This document shows positions 6,528-9,334 of a DNA stretch of 9,334 nucleotides, in pieces; positions within the stretch are counted from its first letter, which is position 1; the number at the start of each line of letters is the position of its first letter. The stretch is from UBA3792 sp045576895 (GTDB lineage Bacteria; Bacillota; Clostridia; Christensenellales; CAG-138), in NCBI GenBank assembly GCA_045576895.1, contig JAZNHI010000038.1, positions 1 through 9,334 on the forward strand, read 5' to 3'. A program made the translations under genes and the position numbers. Under the pieces are notes generated by a model, which saw only the letters and a list, made by a program, of their open reading frames with translations, had not been told where the DNA came from and did no database searches.

Positions 6528-7463
6528 ATGCAGAAATTTGTAATCCTATGCGACGGAACCTGCGACCTGCAGGAGAACTTCCAGAAGGAATACGACATCC
6601 GGGTCATCCCGGGACATATCGTACTGCCCGACAAGTCGGACGTACCCGGTCCGCTGACGTGGGACCGCTTCTCGCGCGACGAGTTCTATGCCGATCTCAA
6701 GAAGAACCCGAACGGCTACGCCACCGCGCCCGCCAACATCGAGGAATTCCGGATCGCGATGGAAGAGATCGTCAGGGACGGCGCGCCGCTGCTCGTGATG
6801 ACCATTTCGAGCGGCATCTCCGGCACGTACGGCTTTGCCTGCGCCGCCGCGGATCTTGTGAAGCAGACCTATCCGGATGCAAACATCCGCTGCATCGATT
6901 CGCTGCGCTTCGGTCCCGGCTTCGGACTGATGGCGGTCTGCGCCTCGAAGCTGCGCGACGAGGGCAAGACGATGGACGAGGTCGCGGAATGGCTGGAAGC
7001 GAACAAGAACCGCTTCCATCAGGCGGGCTGGCTCGACGATCTGAGCTTCGTCGCAAAGAAGGGCCGTCTGACCAACGCAAAGGCGTTCTTCGGCACGCTC
7101 GCGGGCATCAAGCCGATCGGCGAGTTCGACTACAACGGCATGACGACCGTCATCGGCAAGGCAAAGGGCGCAAAGGCAGCCTATGCCGCGCTGCTCGAAT
7201 ACATTGAAGCGACCGGCGAGGATCTTTCCGGACAGATCGTTTTCATCGCGCAGACGAACCGCCTGCCGCAGGCAGAGAAGTTCAAAGAGCTCCTCATCGA
7301 GCGCTTCCATCCGAAGGCGATCTATATCAACGACGTCTTCCCCTCCTGCGGCATCAACATCGGACCGGGTCTGATGGCGGCGTACTACATGGGCAAGCCG
7401 ATCTCCAAGGACCTCTCGGAAGAACGCGCAATCATCGAAAAAGCATTGAACAACGCAAAATAA
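6528..7463 (+). CDS. DegV family fatty-acid-binding protein (FakB-like)
   Basis: DegV/FakB proteins bind a single fatty acid and present it to the kinase FakA, which makes acyl phosphate for phospholipid synthesis. This 311-aa protein starts with the typical strand and loop FVILCDGTCDL (residues 4-14). It continues with the ligand-site loop ATAPAN (65-70), MTISSGISGTY (91-101), the KKGRLTNAKAF segment (178-187, Arg180) and the C-terminal SCGINIGPGL (273-282). In studied FakB proteins the last motif contains a His (G-H-T-G-P-G pattern) that contacts the fatty-acid carboxylate; here Asn277 takes that place. The family is certain. Whether it is a working FakB, a FakB paralogue for another acid, or a carrier feeding the nearby ligases is open. 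A FakA-like gene lies 1.4 kb downstream, beyond a transporter. It shares the transcript of the hydrolase upstream. Confidence 0.9.
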   Translation: MQKFVILCDGTCDLQENFQKEYDIRVIPGHIVLPDKSDVPGPLTWDRFSRDEFYADLKKNPNGYATAPANIEEFRIAMEEIVRDGAPLLVMTISSGISGTYGFACAAADLVKQTYPDANIRCIDSLRFGPGFGLMAVCASKLRDEGKTMDEVAEWLEANKNRFHQAGWLDDLSFVAKKGRLTNAKAFFGTLAGIKPIGEFDYNGMTTVIGKAKGAKAAYAALLEYIEATGEDLSGQIVFIAQTNRLPQAEKFKELLIERFHPKAIYINDVFPSCGINIGPGLMAAYYMGKPISKDLSEERAIIEKALNNAK

Positions 7464-7490
7464 GATTCCCTTTTAGGGGTGAAAGGAATC
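7464..7490 (+). promoter_or_regulatory. Hairpin covering the ribosome-binding site of the symporter gene
   Basis: The 31-bp gap after the DegV gene contains the arms GATTCC-C-TTT (7464-7473) and AAAGGAATC (7482-7490). These pair over 9 bp with one bulged C and enclose an 8-nt G-rich loop (7474-7481). The 3' arm contains AAGGA (7483-7487), the only Shine-Dalgarno-like sequence before ATG 7495. There is no trailing T-run, so it is not a standard Rho-independent terminator. It may lower translation of the symporter or mark an RNA processing point, by inference. Confidence 0.4.
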
Positions 7491-7494
7491 CGAA

Positions 7495-8835
7495 ATGAGA
7501 AAACTGACGAAAAAATGGCAGATGTTCCTGTACGCCATCGGCGGCATGGGCGTCAACATGCTGAACCTGATGGTCAATTCGTACCTGTGCAGCGCGCTGA
7601 TCGCGACCGGGTTCAATCCGAATGTCATTCAGTACCAGACGTTCCTGCAGCGCGATCTGGTCATCGCCGGGGTATGGGCGGTGTTCGGCATGATCGCGAA
7701 GATCATCGACGGCGTGATCGACGTTCCGATGGCGTCGTTTACCGACAATCTCAAAACGAAGTTCGGACGCAGGCGTCCGGCGCTGATCATCGGTCTCGTG
7801 CCCATGATCCTCGCGTATGTGCTGTTCGCACTGGTCACGCCCAATCCGCAGGGCATCACGCTTGCGAACACAATCTTCTACGGCATCACGCTCTGCGTGT
7901 TCTACAGCTTCTATACGCTGACGATGGTCACGTACTACGCGACGTTTACCGAGATCGTCGACCGGCAGGAGGACCGCAACTTCATGTCGAACGTCAAGTC
8001 GGTCTGCGACATCGTCTATTTCATCCTCGGCTACGTCGTGGTGCGCATGCTGCTGAACGGCATGAACATCCGTCCGGTGGCGATGCTCGTGCTGCCGATC
8101 GTTCTCACGATGCTGATCCCGCTGGTGCTGATCCGGGAAAGCTCCACCAAGGACGGCGTCATCACGCGCGACGGCGAGGAGAAGTCCGTTTCGGTCAACC
8201 TCTTCAAGTCGATCGCATACACGTTCAAAAACCGGGATTACATCCTGTGGATGATCGTGTACTCCTTCATGACCTTCGGCGTGCAGCTCTTTTTGTCCGG
8301 CATCAACGAATACTTCTCGGTTGCGGGGATGAACATGATGTTCGTCATGATGGCGTCCTTTGCGCCGGTGCCGTTCACGCTGCTGATCTATAACTGGCTG
8401 ACAAGGAAGTTCGGTTTCGGCTTCTCCTACCGCTACACGCTCGTGATCTTTGCCGTCGGCATGGCGGCGATGTTCGCGGTGTCCTTTGTGCCGGCGGGCA
8501 CATTGAAGATGGTTCTGTCCATCGTCACGGGGCTCATCTCCTCGTTCGGCATCGGCGCGATGTTCTCCGTTGCGTACTCCGTGCCGTCCGAGCTTGCCGC
8601 AGAGGAAGAGAAGCGCACCGGCATTTCAAACGCCGCGATGTACTTTGCGGTGCAGGGACTCTTTGCGGGCGTGGCGTCCGGCATCGGCGGACAGGCGGTG
8701 CTGACCTGGATGAAGACCGCCGACGTCGTAAAATACATGACGCTGGTTTGCGCGATCGCGGTGCTCGTCGCGTTCGTGCTCTCCTTCATGCTGCCGAAGT
8801 CCGTAACCCTGATGGGCAAGAAGGAAACGAAGTAA
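7495..8835 (+). CDS. MelB-like (GPH family) cation symporter, major facilitator fold
   Basis: This 446-aa, strongly hydrophobic protein has about 12 membrane helices. The signature of the glycoside-pentoside-hexuronide:cation symporters is at residues 68-95: two Asp residues in KIIDGVID (Asp72 and Asp76, matching the Na+-site pair of MelB), then a further Asp84 and FGRRRPAL (90-97). Conserved central features include a cytoplasmic loop with VLIRESSTKDG (211-221) and a second-half loop PSELAAEEEKRTG (364-376). The classical substrates are sugars, but members of the same fold include the eukaryotic lysophosphatidylcholine symporter MFSD2A, which fits the lipid genes nearby better than sugar uptake does. 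No sugar-catabolic gene is present in the window. A weak AAGGA lies within a hairpin upstream. It could be a new transcription unit or read through from the DegV gene. The family is firm; the substrate is unknown. Confidence 0.86.
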   Translation: MRKLTKKWQMFLYAIGGMGVNMLNLMVNSYLCSALIATGFNPNVIQYQTFLQRDLVIAGVWAVFGMIAKIIDGVIDVPMASFTDNLKTKFGRRRPALIIGLVPMILAYVLFALVTPNPQGITLANTIFYGITLCVFYSFYTLTMVTYYATFTEIVDRQEDRNFMSNVKSVCDIVYFILGYVVVRMLLNGMNIRPVAMLVLPIVLTMLIPLVLIRESSTKDGVITRDGEEKSVSVNLFKSIAYTFKNRDYILWMIVYSFMTFGVQLFLSGINEYFSVAGMNMMFVMMASFAPVPFTLLIYNWLTRKFGFGFSYRYTLVIFAVGMAAMFAVSFVPAGTLKMVLSIVTGLISSFGIGAMFSVAYSVPSELAAEEEKRTGISNAAMYFAVQGLFAGVASGIGGQAVLTWMKTADVVKYMTLVCAIAVLVAFVLSFMLPKSVTLMGKKETK

Positions 8836-8842
8836 CGCATTT

Positions 8843-9334
8843 ATGGCTGTCAAACGAATCAACGGAACCGAATTGGAACAGATGCTCCGGAACGGTCTTG
8901 CGAACCTCCGCGCGGAGGAGGACGAGATCAACCGGCTGAACGTTTTCCCCGTCCCGGACGGCGATACCGGCACGAACATGTGCCTGACCATGAGCTCCGC
9001 CGCTTCCGACCTGCGCAAAAACGGCCCATCCCCCACCCTGACCGCCACGGCGGACCGGGTGGCCTCCGCGCTCCTGCGGGGCGCCCGGGGCAACTCCGGG
9101 GTCATCACGTCGCTCCTTTTCCGCGGCGTATCGAAGGGCCTCAAGAAGCTGGAGACCGCCTCCGCCGCCCAGTACGCCGCCGCCATGAGCTCCGGCGTGG
9201 ACGCCGCCTATAAGGCCGTCATGAAGCCCGCGGAGGGCACCATCCCCCCCGTCAGCCGCCTGGCCACCGAGGCCGCGAAGAACTGCGCCGAGCAGACCGC
9301 CGACGTTGAGGAGGTCCTGGCCTCCGCCCTGGAG
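8843..9334 (+). CDS. DAK2-domain protein, FakA/YloV-like fatty acid kinase (3' partial)
   Basis: The frame from ATG 8843 stays open to the window edge and gives the first 164 residues of a DAK2-type protein. FakA/YloV proteins use this domain to bind ATP and phosphorylate a fatty acid held by a FakB (DegV) protein. Visible are NVFPVPDGDTGTNM (residues 33-46), with the metal-binding Asp39 and Asp41 and an Asn45, then LLRGARGNSGVI (77-88) and KPAEGTIPPV (128-137), all in the order expected for the nucleotide-binding half. The remaining middle and C-terminal domains (several hundred residues in FakA) lie outside the window. Only 7 bases separate it from the symporter stop, and no clear ribosome-binding site is seen, suggesting coupling or a weak start. 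Codon choice changes sharply after about position 8993 (Ala GCC and Pro CCC replace GCG and CCG). The distinction from DhaL dihydroxyacetone kinase rests on the FakB-like neighbour and on FakA-type motif order. Confidence 0.85.
   Translation, partial: MAVKRINGTELEQMLRNGLANLRAEEDEINRLNVFPVPDGDTGTNMCLTMSSAASDLRKNGPSPTLTATADRVASALLRGARGNSGVITSLLFRGVSKGLKKLETASAAQYAAAMSSGVDAAYKAVMKPAEGTIPPVSRLATEAAKNCAEQTADVEEVLASALE

Noticed and set aside
5528..6634. 368-codon open frame on the - strand opposite the hydrolase
   Set aside because: It is low-complexity Arg/Ala/Pro-rich sequence with no motif, while the + strand carries a full Ser-Asp-His hydrolase.
7464..7490. Rho-independent terminator after the DegV gene
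   Set aside because: The stem has no following T-run; it is followed directly by CGAAATG of the next gene.
7479..8393. 304-codon + frame overlapping the symporter
   Set aside because: It is Arg/His-rich and without motifs, in another frame of a clear 12-helix transporter. It is a composition artefact.
1..9334. CRISPR arrays, tRNA/rRNA genes, insertion sequences, phage or toxin-antitoxin genes
   Set aside because: I looked for direct repeats, terminal inverted repeats, tRNA-like cloverleaf ends and short paired genes, and saw none. Coding sequence fills nearly all of the window.

Overview
This 9.3 kb, GC-rich (by eye a little over 60 %) window is packed with genes, all on the + strand. Gaps between genes run from overlaps of a few bases to about 30 bp. 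A DegV (FakB-like) protein, a DAK2-type FakA-like protein and soluble PlsC/acyl carrier protein genes together suggest a Bacillota (Clostridia-like, perhaps gut) genome or metagenomic contig. That placement is an inference; the window contains no rRNA, tRNA or taxonomic marker.

Layout. Positions 1-4528 hold two acyl-activation modules, each with an AMP-forming acyl ligase, a carrier protein and a PlsC-type acyltransferase. The first is a ligase with its carrier domain fused at the C-terminus (5' end missing), followed by PlsC-1. The second is PlsC-2, a complete FadD-like ligase and a free acyl carrier protein. Next, at 4525-5565, comes one gene encoding an LRAT/PLAAT-like thiol acyltransferase domain joined to a Sfp-type 4'-phosphopantetheinyl transferase. 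I found no recognised precedent for this fusion from memory. It is followed by a membrane-anchored alpha/beta hydrolase (5576-6526) and a DegV/FakB-like fatty-acid-binding protein (6528-7463). After a short hairpin-bearing gap come a MelB-like (GPH family) symporter (7495-8835) and the start of a FakA/YloV-like DAK2 protein that runs off the 3' edge (8843-9334).

How the genes may work together. The ligases would adenylate carboxylic (probably fatty) acids and load them onto the two carriers. The phosphopantetheinyl transferase would make those carriers active, the PlsC proteins would move acyl groups to a lysolipid or other acceptor, and the LRAT-like domain could make or remodel an acylated product through a cysteine thioester. 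The FakB/FakA-like pair points to handling of free fatty acids as acyl phosphates. No ketosynthase, condensation domain or other chain-building enzyme is visible, so the set looks more like acyl capture, transfer and lipid remodelling than polyketide or peptide synthesis. The real product is unknown, and genes upstream of the window may matter.

The gene junctions from 1 to 7463 (overlaps of 4, 29, 14 and 4 bp, and gaps of 4, 10 and 1 bp) imply a single transcript with translational coupling. No promoter, Rho-independent terminator, insertion sequence, CRISPR array or RNA gene was found. There is no gene-free stretch over 300 bp.
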